Made by a program: the position numbers and the translations under genes
Shown: positions 12,437 through 23,635 of the stretch, piece by piece
Layout of the letters: each line of letters opens with the position of its first letter
Numbering within the stretch: the stretch's first letter is position 1
The notes under the pieces: model-generated
What the model saw: the letters and a program-made list of their open reading frames with translations, nothing else
What the model was told of the DNA's origin: nothing
Databases searched by the model: none
Source: Stictocephala bisonia
Lineage: Eukaryota; Arthropoda; Insecta; Hemiptera; Membracidae
DNA length: 64,000 nt
Assembly (NCBI GenBank): GCA_035578905.1
Contig: JAQJVL010000280.1
Location: 248,001 to 312,000, forward strand
Direction: 5' to 3'

Positions 12437-14174
12437 AACTATTTTCAGAATTTACACTACATTTCCAATAAGAATACAGTAATTAACATTAAAGCTGCTA
12501 AATTTAAAATAAACTGTGATAAAACTAAGTTAAAGTTAAACTTATCGATATTTGTGCAAAAAGTAAAATAAAAAATAAAAAAAAATCTCTTATCTCGGTT
12601 ACTGTATAACCTATAGATTTTCAAATAACATCAAAAACTTACTGACTAATAAGGTCTCTAACGATACCATACAACCTTTAAAATGATTTAGTTTAGTAAG
12701 CAATAAAATATGTTAGGGATGAAAAAATAGTGACTACTTAAATTTTTAAGTAATCTATGGTATTTATGTACAATTTCAGAATAAATTTTGCATTGCCTTT
12801 CGTTAAGACTTCTTGACTATTATGAATCTTACATGAGAATATGTTTCATGAACCCCACAGTGGTCCTTAATACACATCAGCATTTCATTTTAATGACTAT
12901 TTCAATGTTGCTCTTTATTTAATTTGGATTAATCTCTTTTTATAAGAAAATCGAGCTTACGTAAGGTTAAATATTGCGTTGTTGTTTTGATAAATAAAAA
13001 TATGTTCTCTTACAAACTCTATTTTCGCTTATCAAATATTAAGTTTAACCTTATTTTTTTGTAAATAATAAGATATTAAACGAAATTAAATAAAGAGCAA
13101 CATTGAAATGGTCATTAAAATGAAATGTTGATGTGTATTAAGGAACACTGTGGGGTTCATGAAACATGTTCTCATGTAAGATTATAGTCGAGAGGTTTTA
13201 ACCGAAGGCAACTAAAACTAAAGCAACTCAAAATTAGTGTTGAAATTGTACTTACCTAACAATGCATTGTAAATTGTACATACCTAACATTGCATTGTAA
13301 ATTGTACATACCAAACATTGCATTTTAAATTGTACTTACCTAACATTGCATTGTAAATTGTACCTACCTAACATTGCATTGTAAATTGTACATACCTAAC
13401 ATTGCATTATAAATTGTACATACCAAACATAGCAATGTAAATTGTACATACCTAACATTGCATTATAAATTGTACATACCAAACATAGCAATGTAAATTG
13501 TACATACCTAACATTGCATTGTAAATTGTACATACCTAACATTGCATTGTAAATTGTACATACCTAACATTGCATTATAAATTGTACATACCAAACATAT
13601 CAATGTAAATTGTACATACCTAACATAGCATTGTAAATTGTACATACCTAACATTGTATTGTAAATTGTACATACCAAACATTGCATTTTAAATTGTACT
13701 TACCTAACATTGCATTGTAAATTGTACCTACCTAACATTGCATTGTAAATTGTACATACCTAACATTGCATTGTAAATTGTACATACCTAACATTGCATT
13801 ATAAATTGTACATACCTAACATAGCAATGTAAATTGTACATACCTAACATTGCATTGTAAATTGGTTACAAATATTAGTAGGCATAGTTTTTTTACCCCT
13901 AACATATTTTATTGCTTACTAAACTAAAACATTTTAAAGGTTGTATGGTATCGTTAGGGACCTTATTAGTCAGGTAAGTTTTTGATGTTATTTAACAATC
14001 TGTAGGTTATACAATAACCGAGATAAGGGATATTTTTTATTATTACTTTTTGCACAAAAATCGAGAAGTTCAACTTTAACTTAGTTTTATCACAGTTTAT
14101 TTTTAATTTAGCAGATTTAAAGTTAATTACTGTATTCTTATTGGAAATTTTATGTAAATTCTGAAAATGTTATC
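12437..14174. mobile_element. Long inverted-repeat (foldback-type) element, arms ~500 bp
   Basis: Sequence from 12437 to about 12965 is repeated in inverted orientation from about 14174 back to 13025. Matching landmarks: TTTCAGAATTTACA and CCAATAAGAATACAGTAATT at the outer ends; CGATACCATACAACCTTTAAA and AAAATATGTTAGGG midway; CATGAACCCCAC and AAATAAAGAGCAACATTGAAA in the inner part. The loop is about 60 bp near 12990. The right arm is interrupted by the 28-bp array at 13237-13866. No transposase was seen and no target duplication could be fixed. Confidence 0.85.
13237..13866. repeat. 28-bp minisatellite, ~22 copies, inside one arm of the inverted repeat
   Basis: Units of 28 bp read AAATTGTACATACC then TAACATTGCATTGT, with common variants CTTACC, CCTACC, CAAACAT and GCATTATA. 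The opposite (left) arm has only one related segment at about 12750-12795, whose complement contains AAATTGTACATAAATACC beside GCAATGCAAAA. The array therefore seems to have grown from a single copy in the right arm. Confidence 0.93.
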
Positions 14175-15123
14175 ATATTAAGGAAATTTTTGAAGTTTAT
14201 ATGAGTAAATGCACAATAAATCAATTAAAACAGGGGTTTCGTATAGAATAAAACATTGCTGCTAAGCCAAGATGGACTTCATCAGGAAAATAAAAATTGC
14301 ACAGGGGTTTTGTATGTAGTTACACCAGTTAAAAACTTTCACACCAAGAGCCAAACACCCTGTACAATATCATCTAATACGTTTAAAGTTTGTTGTGTCG
14401 TCTCTGTATTATAAATCTAATCTTATGATAGTCTAGGATTGGGTATTTTATTATTACCCAATGCGGATTAGTTAGGCAAAAGAACTTCATGTTTTATACT
14501 GGAACTGTTGGAAGAATAACACGTATAGTTTTTTAGGAATAATTTAACCCTGTTTCTCCAACAAATACACTCATCAATATATGTGCATCCAGATGTGTAA
14601 TGATTGGTTTATCTCGTTTTAGTGAACATTTCAAATATATATATATATATATGTGAGAAAAATTCTGCACTAGTATGTCTGTTCTACTATTCATGAGAGG
14701 AACGCAAGTATAGTACGTCATGGGGGATTCTGTAACAGTATCGCCCGCAGAGATCTAAAAATACCCCCTGGTAGGGCGTGAGTCAAGAATAGGCGCCTGG
14801 GCTTAGTCCAAATATGGCGTCGTGTGTGCTATTCCATCATCGCGGAAAATAGGTTGAGCTGTGTCACACTGGACAGTTTGTGAAGCATTTAAATTATTTT
14901 CCTGTGAGGTCAAACACACTCCAACTTCCCTTGTTAAATGACTGCTAGTTGGCCTGGTTCATCCGGTCCGTTCAAAGGAAAAAGACAATACATGATATTT
15001 TCATAATTAAAATGCATTAATTAAGTAATTTGAGAAAATAATCATTTACATTTATTGGGGAACTCAACTTTTTCTAACCAATTCATTGTAGACAAATCGG
15101 TTAGTTCATAGCATCTCCAAGAG
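14175..15123. other. Upstream flank of the atypical Tm1 exon
   Basis: No gene. Contains an (AT)n run at about 14634-14652 and, closer to the exon, a GC-richer patch from 14730. The in-frame TAG at 15109 closes the reading frame of the downstream exon. The transcription start is not identifiable by eye. Confidence 0.4.
14808..14817 (+). promoter_or_regulatory. CArG-box match (possible SRF site)
   Basis: CCAAATATGG is a perfect match to the CC(A/T)6GG consensus bound by serum response factor. It lies about 316 bp upstream of the first ATG of the atypical tropomyosin exon. SRF regulates actin-cytoskeleton genes in animals. In AT-rich DNA a match every several kb is expected by chance. Confidence 0.3.
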
Positions 15124-15795
15124 ATGTCAGTACGGGGAGCGCTGGCAGTGCAGCGGCAGTTATGTCGGCAACCTAGTTCCAACTGTGGCCGACGGAGAGC
15201 GCACGTATCGCTGCCTTCTCATCCTCAATCAAGATGGCAGACTAGGAGAAATAATGTGGATTGTCGTCGTGTGATGGCCGACCAAAACAAAACTAGTCCT
15301 CGAAAACATGGAGTGAGAGTTCACCGATACGGACCGCAATCTACGAGAAGGAAGACAAGTGGGCAACAAGCATCATCGAATGAAAATAACTATACCAGTG
15401 TGGTTGTGAGGAACGACGACGTGAGTGTTGCTAATGTGACATCTGTGATCCCGGAGCGAACTGTGATTGGTGCGGACAACAATGAACCAGCTGATCGAGG
15501 ATCATCAGACGACGTCACGGATGGAGGGCTATCTCAGCGGCTGGATGGCGACGGCAGCAGCTTCAGCGACAACGACAACGAACAAGATCAGGAGACTGAA
15601 GAGTTGGCGAAACTACGATGTCCTAGCGAACGAACGGAGGTTATAGCGGAGCGCGAACAGAGAAAAAGGAAGAGAAGATGTGCCGACTACCCAGGGCTGG
15701 CGTTTGGCTCTTCAATATTCAGCTCGGATACGCTCATGAAGTTCAGCATAATTAAAAATGAGCTTCATAATATTCTGAATTCGCAACTAAAAAGG
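15124..15795 (+). CDS. Tm1: Tropomyosin-1, atypical long N-terminal first exon (Tm1-I/C-like)
   Basis: This frame encodes 224 residues up to a GT donor at 15796 (AGG then GTAGGT). The N-terminal two thirds look disordered: rich in Arg, Ser, Asn and Asp, with an acidic Ser/Asp run (about residues 126-158) and a basic cluster RKRKRR (about 180-185). The last ~40 residues, from DYPGLAFGSSIFSSDT to KNELHNILNSQLKR, look conserved and begin a helix. The exon ends in phase 0, exactly what the shared Tm1 exon at 63681 needs, giving ..NSQLKR joined to AESEVAAL. In Drosophila a Tm1-I/C isoform with a long non-tropomyosin N-terminus works with kinesin-1 in oskar mRNA transport; assignment to that type is inference from layout and phase. 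The first ATG after an in-frame stop is 15124. The ATG at 15274 (MADQNKTSPRK) has a better context (G at -3, G at +4) and may be the true start, with 15234-15245 forming a tiny upstream ORF. Confidence 0.7.
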
Positions 15796-17280
15796 GTAGG
15801 TTTGTCTCAAGGTAGGTGTGAATGTGCTAACATAAATAATATATTAAAAACTATATTATTTTAAAATTATTAGCATTGTAAGATAAGAAATAAATAAACT
15901 AAGTTATTTATAAACATAAAACTAAATACAATTTTTTTTCTGGTTTCAATGTGGTAATTACTTGGTTGAAAGACTTAAAAAAGAAACACACATTATATCT
16001 ATAAATTTCTTTTGAAGAAAATAATCTGTAATGCTGGATATTTCCACGTTTTTATATTTCTATTGTTTGGGTGTAAAGTCCCATCGTTAAGTCAAGTTAA
16101 TTAGATAACAGTGTGCATTTAGAAGATTTCGTCTGCTCAGCAGACACGCATCCCACATGGTGGAAGGGATTGTTTACACATTCCCGGCCAATGACGTCAC
16201 TCCCATTTGTCTCCGCCAAGGCTAGGCAATAGTGAGGCGTACTGATTGTTACAATCAAAGTTTTCCTTTATTGCTCTCTTTGATTGTCCCTCATTTTTAA
16301 AAATTTCACTTTTTTTACTAGTTTGTTAACAATGCGTTTCATAAACACTGAACTATACATGATTGATTAATGAACTTTATACTGAATATTTTTAACCCTC
16401 GAACTGGCAGTTATTTTTGCCTAATGTGCAGCAGTTTGTCATAAAAAATAGTTATTTACCACAAACCTCCTTATATTAGGCATCAAACTATTCATAAAAA
16501 TGTGTGCTATCATTAAAATTATGAAACATAACCAAACAAATCTTTTTTTTATTTTTAAGTTGTATGTAACAATAATTATGTAAATTTTCTGTTATAAATC
16601 ATGACAAGGTTAGGGTACCCCTAATTAACAATTTTGGGAAACTAAAATAAAAAAATTGAAATAGCCAAAATATTCAAAATTTAGTCAAGTTTCAGGAAAT
16701 ATATACATTATACATCATTTAGGCAAAAATATGTGTACTAGAGATTTATAACCATTAACAATACATCAGCTGACATTTTGTTGCCATGGAAACAGTGATA
16801 TTAAAAAATATCCTATGTAATTTATTATAAAGACTGGAGAGTTTATTTGTATACTAAAATATAGCTAAAATGCCCTATCAAATAAATACATAAATCATAA
16901 GGTTACGTAAATATTTATAACCATAAAAACAGCTATACACAAAATAATAACCTATAAGGTTACAACATATATAAATATTTGATAAGCTATTTTGATCTGA
17001 TATATTACACTGATATTTCACTTTATATTATTATAATATCACTAAATACACTTCCTAATACATACTGATTAACATATAAAAAGTCTAAAACATATAATTA
17101 CGTATTTAATAAATTTCTAAGGTCACATATTTACATACAATAAGCGATCTGACAATGCAAACTTCTCTTATTTGAAATCATTGTCATGTCAAATAATCGA
17201 TGATCTGTTCATATTATTGAGACCAGCAACTAATTAAGATTTCGTAGATAACAAAAACGTTGTAACTTAATAAATGGGTA
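15796..17280. other. Intronic sequence after the atypical Tm1 exon
   Basis: No gene. A GC-richer island at about 16120-16260 contains CCAATGACGTCA (CCAAT at 16188 overlapping a perfect CRE palindrome TGACGTCA at 16192-16199). The rest is AT-rich with many AACATATAA-like runs. Confidence 0.45.
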
Positions 17281-17537
17281 CTATAACGACAGACAACTGA
17301 GGGCATGTGTTGGGTGCGCTAAAGCGCTCTCTGCCTTTTCGTTATGCACAATCACGCGCACTTTGCCATTTCCATAGTTAATGACTCATTTTTTCCTAAC
17401 ACCTAGCTTGGTTTTTTTTAATTGGTACATGTCTTACACCATTTGGTAAGGACTAGTCTAGCACAGTATAAAACACCCAGTAGCGACACTCCCATTGCGT
17501 TGCTGTGAGACTAGTGCAACGCTAGCGATCGTTATAG
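17281..17537. mobile_element. 257-bp TA-flanked MITE with short TIRs
   Basis: The ends are CTATAACGA and its complement TCGTTATAG, each bordered by TA (17279-17280 and 17538-17539), as for Tc1/mariner-type insertions. The interior includes GCGCTAAAGCGC and a GC-rich patch but no coding frame. The left end TACTATAACGACA is shared with the unit of the 25-bp satellite at 8643-9245. Confidence 0.6.
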
Positions 17538-18609
17538 TAGGAGCATAAACTACATCTAAATATCGTTCTTTTGCAAATAAGTGGAATAATCAATAAAAAA
17601 GAGCTATGACAGGTTATTTGACAGCGTTATTTGATATTTAACAATAACAGCTCTGGATGTAAATATTTCAGAAACACACTCTTCTTTGCTACGAGTGCTA
17701 GCGTCGTGCTTGTCGCCAATTTTTGTATCGGAGTGTTGCTACTGTGTTTTTTATACTGAGGTTCAATGGTGAGGAATCCCATTGGAATAGTAGGCCTATG
17801 CATCTTAAAAACCACATTATCAGTAAAAATTTCTAAATTGTACAAATAAATTTAATTTTTATTTGTGTAGTTATTCGTGCAAAGGTAATTAAAAAAGAAA
17901 ACAACAAATATCATTGTACTAAAATTTATATGTCATTCTCAAACTGTGTACATCACTCACTAACCATATTTTACACTTTTTACACAGAATTTTAATTATG
18001 AAAATAAAGGTTACAAATGAACAAAACTTAATAACTAGTTTCATATCTATTTGAGCTTGAAAATATATAAGGTTAAACTTTAATAAACTTAACATAAAGT
18101 ACTGGAACTTAACTTTCAGTGTGCTTGTACACAAAACCTTATTTGTGTTCAGTGCAATGTATTATACTCTCCCGTGATACTTATTACAATTAAACTAAGT
18201 GGAATGAAGTTAGTGATTAGTTGTCATGTGACACTTTGTAAGGTCAAATTATACTTCATGTCCTTTTTTGTAGTTTTTAAGTAAAATAGCGTACCTCTTA
18301 TTCCAGACCTTTGAGTAGCCCTACTGTCTCTGACAATTCCTGATAAACTAAGAGTCATTATAAACACAGAAGTGCCACGGGCATTGTTATTTTTTTGACT
18401 ACTAAAAGTTTAGGCCACTATTAGAGAAGCATTTTAACGTTTTAAAAACAAGTTCATTAAATAAATATTCTATAGTATTTTATACATTAGCGTGGATAAA
18501 TTCGTAATTTTTGGCCAAAAGAGATTATGAATAAATTGTAAAAGTATATGGTATAGCTTTAAAAATCAGCTACGGTACCAACTAAAAGGAGTAGGAATAA
18601 AAAAATAAA

Positions 18610-18865
18610 AATCACCATGGGTGATGAAGATGCTACTGGAAATATAAGTTTAAGTGGCAAATGATCAATGTTTGCGGAGTTGAAATTCAAACTACGGATC
18701 TCATAGTTAATGATTGCCATCGTGTTCTTTTCAGGGGGGATTAGCTGGTCTTAATTCAAAGGGAAAGCAGGTGGTGAATGGTAAAGAAACCTGGATATAA
18801 GTATGACGGTATATCAGTATTTAAACATTAAGACACGAGTACTTTGTACATTAGGATCCTATTAG
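18610..18865 (+). repeat. Dispersed repeat family A, copy 1
   Basis: Shares ordered landmarks with 29640-29885 (ATGCTACTGGAAAT / ATGCAACTACTGGAAAT; AAATGATCA; TTCTTTTCAGGGGG; GATTAGCTGGTCTT; CACGAGTACT / CACAAGTACT) and with the minus-strand copy at 20757-20985. No coding frame; class unknown. Confidence 0.75.
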
Positions 18866-19644
18866 GGCAAAATAAGCTGTCTGAGCAATTTTACATTTAC
18901 CTCCCTAAGCTAGCTGTAGAGAAGGTTTTACACAGATAGGCTTATTAACGGTTCCAAGCCTTTACATTTTTTAATCAATCGTGTTTGTAAAGGTTCAAAA
19001 GACAAAACCCCCTCAAAAACCCAATTGTTACGACACTAGAAAAAAGGACATGTTGTTTGAAAGTTATTTATTAGCATTGAATTGTTCATGATATGTAGAT
19101 AATATTTCGAGATTTCTAATGCTTTGTGTTTAAGTCCTTTAACCCTTAGTAAGTCGCGCCTCTCATTGTACCGTAATGGGTCGCGTGGTGTACAAAAGAC
19201 CGCAATGCTCATTTTAACCTGTTTAACCTAATAAATGTCAATCATTTATAAATATTTCATTTAATTAATAGAAATAATGATATAGGAAGTGATTTAAACA
19301 AAATATCTCAGTTTTTAATAATGCATTTATTAAAGAAACTATAACCATAAGCATACAATAAGTGTTTAAATTTAGTTTACTGCAATTTGTAGATGAATGA
19401 TAAGTATCAATATCAATTTAATAAGAAAAAAACCCACTAAAACAATACTGTTTATATATTTACAAATGTAGACTGAAAGTTTTAAAAATAGAGTTGTTTA
19501 TTACATATATAAATAATAAACCCATATCTATTGGTACATTATAAACAAAGGCAAAAATTAAGTTGCAAAACAATTTATGATGAATACAGTATGAACTATA
19601 GGCTTAGTTTATATTCTTTACTAGGCTCAAACTAATATTTATAT

Positions 19645-19889
19645 ACGGATTGTACAAAATGTTTAAATACTAGTATTATAAAATAAATATAGCAGCCCCT
19701 CGTAAACTCTAATAACATAACCTAAGCCTAATAACTATAACTAAAAACAATTAATACAGCCCAATAAACACCTTCTGTACTGTAGTCTTCTACTCGACGG
19801 ATTGTACAAAATGTTTAAATACTAGTATTATAAAATAAATATAGCAGCCCCTCGTAAACTCTAATAACATAACCTTAGCCTAGTAACTA
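19645..19889. repeat. 93-bp direct repeat inside the piggyBac-like element
   Basis: Positions 19645-19737 and 19797-19889 are nearly identical, offset by 152 bp. Both copies run from ACGGATTGTACAAAATG through GCAGCCCCTCGTAAACTC to CATAACCTWAGCCTARTAACTA. The second copy ends at the stop codon of the transposase remnant. Confidence 0.9.
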
Positions 19890-19955
19890 TTCTCGCTCTT
19901 CCTTCTCGACACTCGATAGCATGTCAAGTAACCGTTTGGCCTCGTCAGAATCCAT
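19887..19955 (-). pseudogene. N-terminal remnant of a piggyBac-like transposase
   Basis: Reading from 19955 on the minus strand, an ATG opens a frame starting MDSDEAKRLLDMLSS and continuing through an acidic VEKEERE tail to TAG at 19887. It is 22 codons long. Short acidic N-termini with a Leu-rich helix (a pattern like 'EIxRLLxxxxSD') are common in piggyBac-like transposases, and the position about 350 bp inside the right terminus fits. Nothing of the catalytic DDD domain remains. The identification rests mainly on the surrounding TTAA/CCC ends. Confidence 0.45.
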
Positions 19956-20171
19956 CTTCAAGACACAAAATAAAAGCCGCACAACACTAGATCATAGAGA
20001 AACGGACAATTTTATAAAATAAAAAAAAAATAACTCTTCACAAATTTGGTCGCCTGGTGTACAAATGACCGCACAAAAAATGACGTTGCAGGTCGCGTGG
20101 AGTACAATAGACCGCACCACTCACAGATCGATACGCCCACGGCAGTGGCCTTGACTAAACTGGCTCTTCTT

Positions 20172-20215
20172 TGTTGTGGGGGTGGAGGGGAAGGTGGGGG
20201 AGGATATGCCGGGTG
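20172..20215 (+). other. G-quadruplex-prone G-rich run
   Basis: Four G-runs on the plus strand (GGGGG, GGGG, GGGGG and GGG with short loops) lie within the piggyBac-like element near its right end. This matches the usual G-quadruplex pattern. Confidence 0.5.
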
Positions 20216-20756
20216 GAGGGGATCAGAGGAGTTACCGCAACAAATTTACACGAATAAATATAATTCTTGCGGAGGTTTGTACACCGCGCGACCTATTAAG
20301 GGTTAAGAAAAAGGGTCTATTTGCTGCTGGTCACCGAAACAGAAAAAAAAAATAGAATATGTGAGTCTAAAATTTTGCAACAGCTCCAAATAATATAAAA
20401 AGTATCTTAAAAATGAATTAATTTAGGAAAGAATTAAAAGCTTATCTGGCTAAGAAATGCTTTTATGAAGAGGATAGCTTTCAAATGAGTTAAATAACAT
20501 TTTATTTTTTACGTGCTAAAGATACACAATTTGTGACCTATGTAAGATAGGTATATAACCTGGTCCTGTGCTCCATCTTCAGAGTCCATGGATGCAAGAT
20601 TCAAGTGTTAAGTACTTTAGATTTTATATTATTTAGATACTGTTTTTGGTCAGATTATGTATTCAATCAGGATCTAGAAAAAAAGAGTAAACTTTTAGCA
20701 TAACATTTATCTGTTTTTACTCGCCAGCATACCGTATCTGTTTTAGGAATACCTTA

Positions 20757-20985
20757 GGTGATAGATTTTATATTAAACGACAATGGGACTCGTTGGATCT
20801 GTAGTTTGAAATTCATTTCCGCAATCACATGATTGATCATACGACTGACCTAGTGCCCTTAAACCTAACCTAATGATTGATCATGACTGACCTAGTGCCC
20901 TTAAACCTAACCTAATGATTGATCATTAGCCATTCCCCACTTAGATTTCCAGTAGTTGCATCTTCCCATCCTGATGCAAAAGCGA
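20757..20985 (-). repeat. Dispersed repeat family A, copy 2 (inverted, with internal tandem insert)
   Basis: On the minus strand it reads GATGCAACTACTGGAAATC, AAGTGGGGAATGGC and TGATCAAT, later TTCAAACTACAGATCC, in the same order as copies at 18610 and 29640. It is interrupted at about 20835-20925 by two tandem copies of a ~42-bp unit containing GACTGACCTAGTGCCCTTAA ACCTAACC. Confidence 0.7.
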
Positions 20986-22379
20986 CTCAACATAATCTAT
21001 AGTGTTTGTTAAATTTAAAGTTGATACGAATAAATATTAATAAATCATATTTCCAATATTAGAATATTAAAAATACAGTTAATAATGTAGCAAACTGAAC
21101 TATTTATTGTTCAAAGGAAAACCTGTGTACCGTTTTCAAAGGAACTATTTTCATCCTATAAATCTTTGAAAAGACCATTTTGATCTTTGGTATTCATCTC
21201 AGGGTTCTGCATTGACTGTCTTCAAAGTTAACACATTATTTTTATAGTTGTTATGCTATTTTTACGTTACTTTAATGTCATTGTATTTTGCTCTGATTCT
21301 TCATGTCAGCTGTTATGGTATCTGAATATTTTTGACAGTGAATATATAGCAAATTGGAACACTTGAAGTGTCATTTTATAGGTTAAGACCTAATGGACCG
21401 TAAGAAGACTTATAGAAAATTTAGTGTTTTGTAATTTTTGTACATTTAAATATGTAAAACTTTGAATACAATTCTTGACTATTTTAAATTAAAAAGGTCA
21501 TAATGTCAACTTAGGTCTACAAGATTGGACCTTTAATAATCATACAGTAATCACTGTAACTCATTATAATAATAAACTCAAATGGTACAGTTGAAATAGT
21601 AGAGTATGTTTTACCTCACTGACAGTACCAACCAACCAACTGATGCTCTGGGGTTTGTTGGCCCCTGTGGTCAAACGCAGCTTTGGCGAAGGCTGTTAAG
21701 ATTGCATGGCTACTAAAAAGCTGTCTGGGTCTGTCAACTTCCCAGCTGTGGCTTGGCAGTTTGGGAAACGGCCACCTTAATTGCTTATTTTGGTTCTGTT
21801 TTTCTGAATCCAATAGATTTCAGTTAACATTTATTTTATTGAAAATTGAGCAAATTTGAAAGCCATCACAGTGTATTCAGATTAAAGTCATTTGTTACAA
21901 AGTGTTAATGTATTTAAAAAGTATAAATTGATTTAATTTTTTATATTAAAATTTGCACTTGCGGTACCTGTAAAGGATAACAAACAAAATCAAAACCAGT
22001 ATCTATTTTTTATATCATATAAAATCAAAATAATAATAAAACTATTTTTGGTAACATGCTTATTTTGGAATAGCAACCCCCCCCCCCCCAAAAGAATGGA
22101 GATTTAAAAAAATATGTGATCCTATTGTTGATCGTAGCAATATCAACCTAGATGTTCCAATCTGGTGGTGATAACCTTTTGTAAGATCAACAGGAAATTA
22201 TATTACATCTGTTCCTTAACAAAATTATCACATAAAAAAATGACACCATTGGTGGTGACTGCTTTCTCTTCCATAAATGGAAGTGCAAGTACCTGTAGCC
22301 GTACAAGGCAACATCTCTCCGACTGTATATTGGCTGGAGTTTACGTAACATCAGCTAACACGGAACAGATGTTGGTAAT
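20986..22379. other. No recognised feature
   Basis: AT-rich sequence with a poly-C run at about 22078-22089. The open frames at 21616-21813 (-) and 22165-22395 (+) show no recognisable motif. Confidence 0.4.
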
Positions 22380-22835
22380 GAATATTAATATATAAAATCC
22401 AAAAATGGTGTACCCACTTATCACAAAATATCCGGAACCACTGAACAGATTTTGAATCAGAAAGACTTTAATGCTTTCTGTTCCTACACCATTCCTAAGG
22501 TGTAGAAACAGCCCCTCAACGTTTTATTTGATCTATAAGAAAAACATTGGCATTGATTTAATTTAGTTATTTATTTCAAATAGCTGATACAAAAAACATA
22601 AACATGACACAAAAGCTTGGCTAATTTCATTTTCATTGTAAAATGTTTAAGGTTATTTCTTCTAACTCTGACTACTTTGCACTTCCCTTATGTAGATTTT
22701 ATAGGGTTTTTTGAAAAAAAAAAACGTTTATTGAGAAAAGCAGAGGCTGAGCTTTTATATTTAGATATAACTAGAAAGGCAAGGGTAAGCAAGTGTAGTG
22801 AACCACCTCGCAGCGAAGCAAGGGCTGTTGGCTAG
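22380..22835 (+). mobile_element. Helitron-like element, probably non-autonomous
   Basis: The right end reads GCGAAGCAAGGGCTGTTGGC, closing in CTAG followed by T, resembling the 3' ends of insect Helitrons (CTRR before T). The left part has TATATAAAATCC and a CCGGAACCACTGAACAGATT segment also common in insect Helitron-like sequences. The 5' TC boundary is not clean, so the left coordinate is approximate. Confidence 0.45.
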
Positions 22836-23635
22836 TATAATGAAAACATTCAGTATTGAAGAGTTTCTTGTATCATTTGATAACTTTAAAACAGAATATG
22901 ATTAAATATTTCAATTTATTACCACTATTATAATCTTCTACTAATAAAACTGCTAAGCATAAGTCGTAAATTGTTATTAATAAGGTAATCATAAAAAGGC
23001 TGAATGCAAAATTGGTGTAGGAAAACAAATAACCAAATTCATATATTCTATAGACATTGTTTATTTGTATTAACACAGTTGAGTAGATGCAGATGTAAGC
23101 ACTTATCCCCATAGATCATACAAGAAAACTAATCACATCTTACATCAAGCATAAACACAGATCATTATTATGTTTTCACGTGTCACTAACATACAGTGTT
23201 TAAAGTTGGTTTGTGTTAAGTTTAAAGCTATCTTTTTTGTTTTAAAAGTTTATAAATGTATCTCATTTTACTTGTGTAATTGAAATTGTAATTCATATAT
23301 TTATGAACATATCTAATGTATTTATTATTGTTTCTAATTATTGTATACCACTAGCTGTTCTTTATAAATTGGTTTATAAAATAAAAAAAACGCACTTTTA
23401 AATGTGTGATGTGGTTAAGACTTCCCATAAGTAGGGCAAAGGAAATTAGAACCAGCCTAAGCTATAATTTTCAGATTTTAAACTTATTATTTATTTTCAT
23501 TAATTATGCCACTATTGATTAATTTATGTCAGTTTATATTAAAATAAGATGATTTCCTTGAAATAACATTAACAATCCTAAAACAATTCTTCCCCTTACA
23601 TTACTTCACTTGGTGCTTCTTTTGTGAACGATTCC
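22836..23635. other. No recognised feature
   Basis: AT-rich; the minus-strand frame 22873-23112 is hydrophobic low-complexity translation of AT-rich DNA and is not called. Confidence 0.4.

Larger units (their letters stand above)
19139..20306 (-). mobile_element. piggyBac-like element, internally deleted, TTAA-flanked
   Basis: Both ends carry TTAA followed by an inverted repeat starting CCC: TTAACCCTTAGTAAGTCGCG on the left, and TTAACCCTTAATAGGTCGCG reading inward from the right. TTAA targets with CCC ends are diagnostic of piggyBac. Subterminal copies of a GGTCGCGTGGTGTACAAAAG-type motif followed by ACCGC occur near 19171, 20049, 20090 and, inverted, 20276. A minus-strand 22-codon transposase start remains at 19887-19955. 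A direct repeat of about 93 bp (19645-19737 and 19797-19889) lies inside. Length 1168 bp, against 2-3 kb for autonomous piggyBac elements, so it cannot move on its own. Confidence 0.75.

Noticed and set aside
15812..15817. A second, textbook donor (CAAG then GTAGGT) 16 bp after the chosen one in the atypical Tm1 exon
   Set aside because: It would leave the exon in phase 1, incompatible with the phase-0 acceptor at 63681. It could serve a different downstream exon, but none was seen.
20860..20925. CCTAACCTAA words resembling the insect telomere repeat TTAGG
   Set aside because: Only two units at each of two places, as part of a 42-bp tandem insert; not a telomeric tract.
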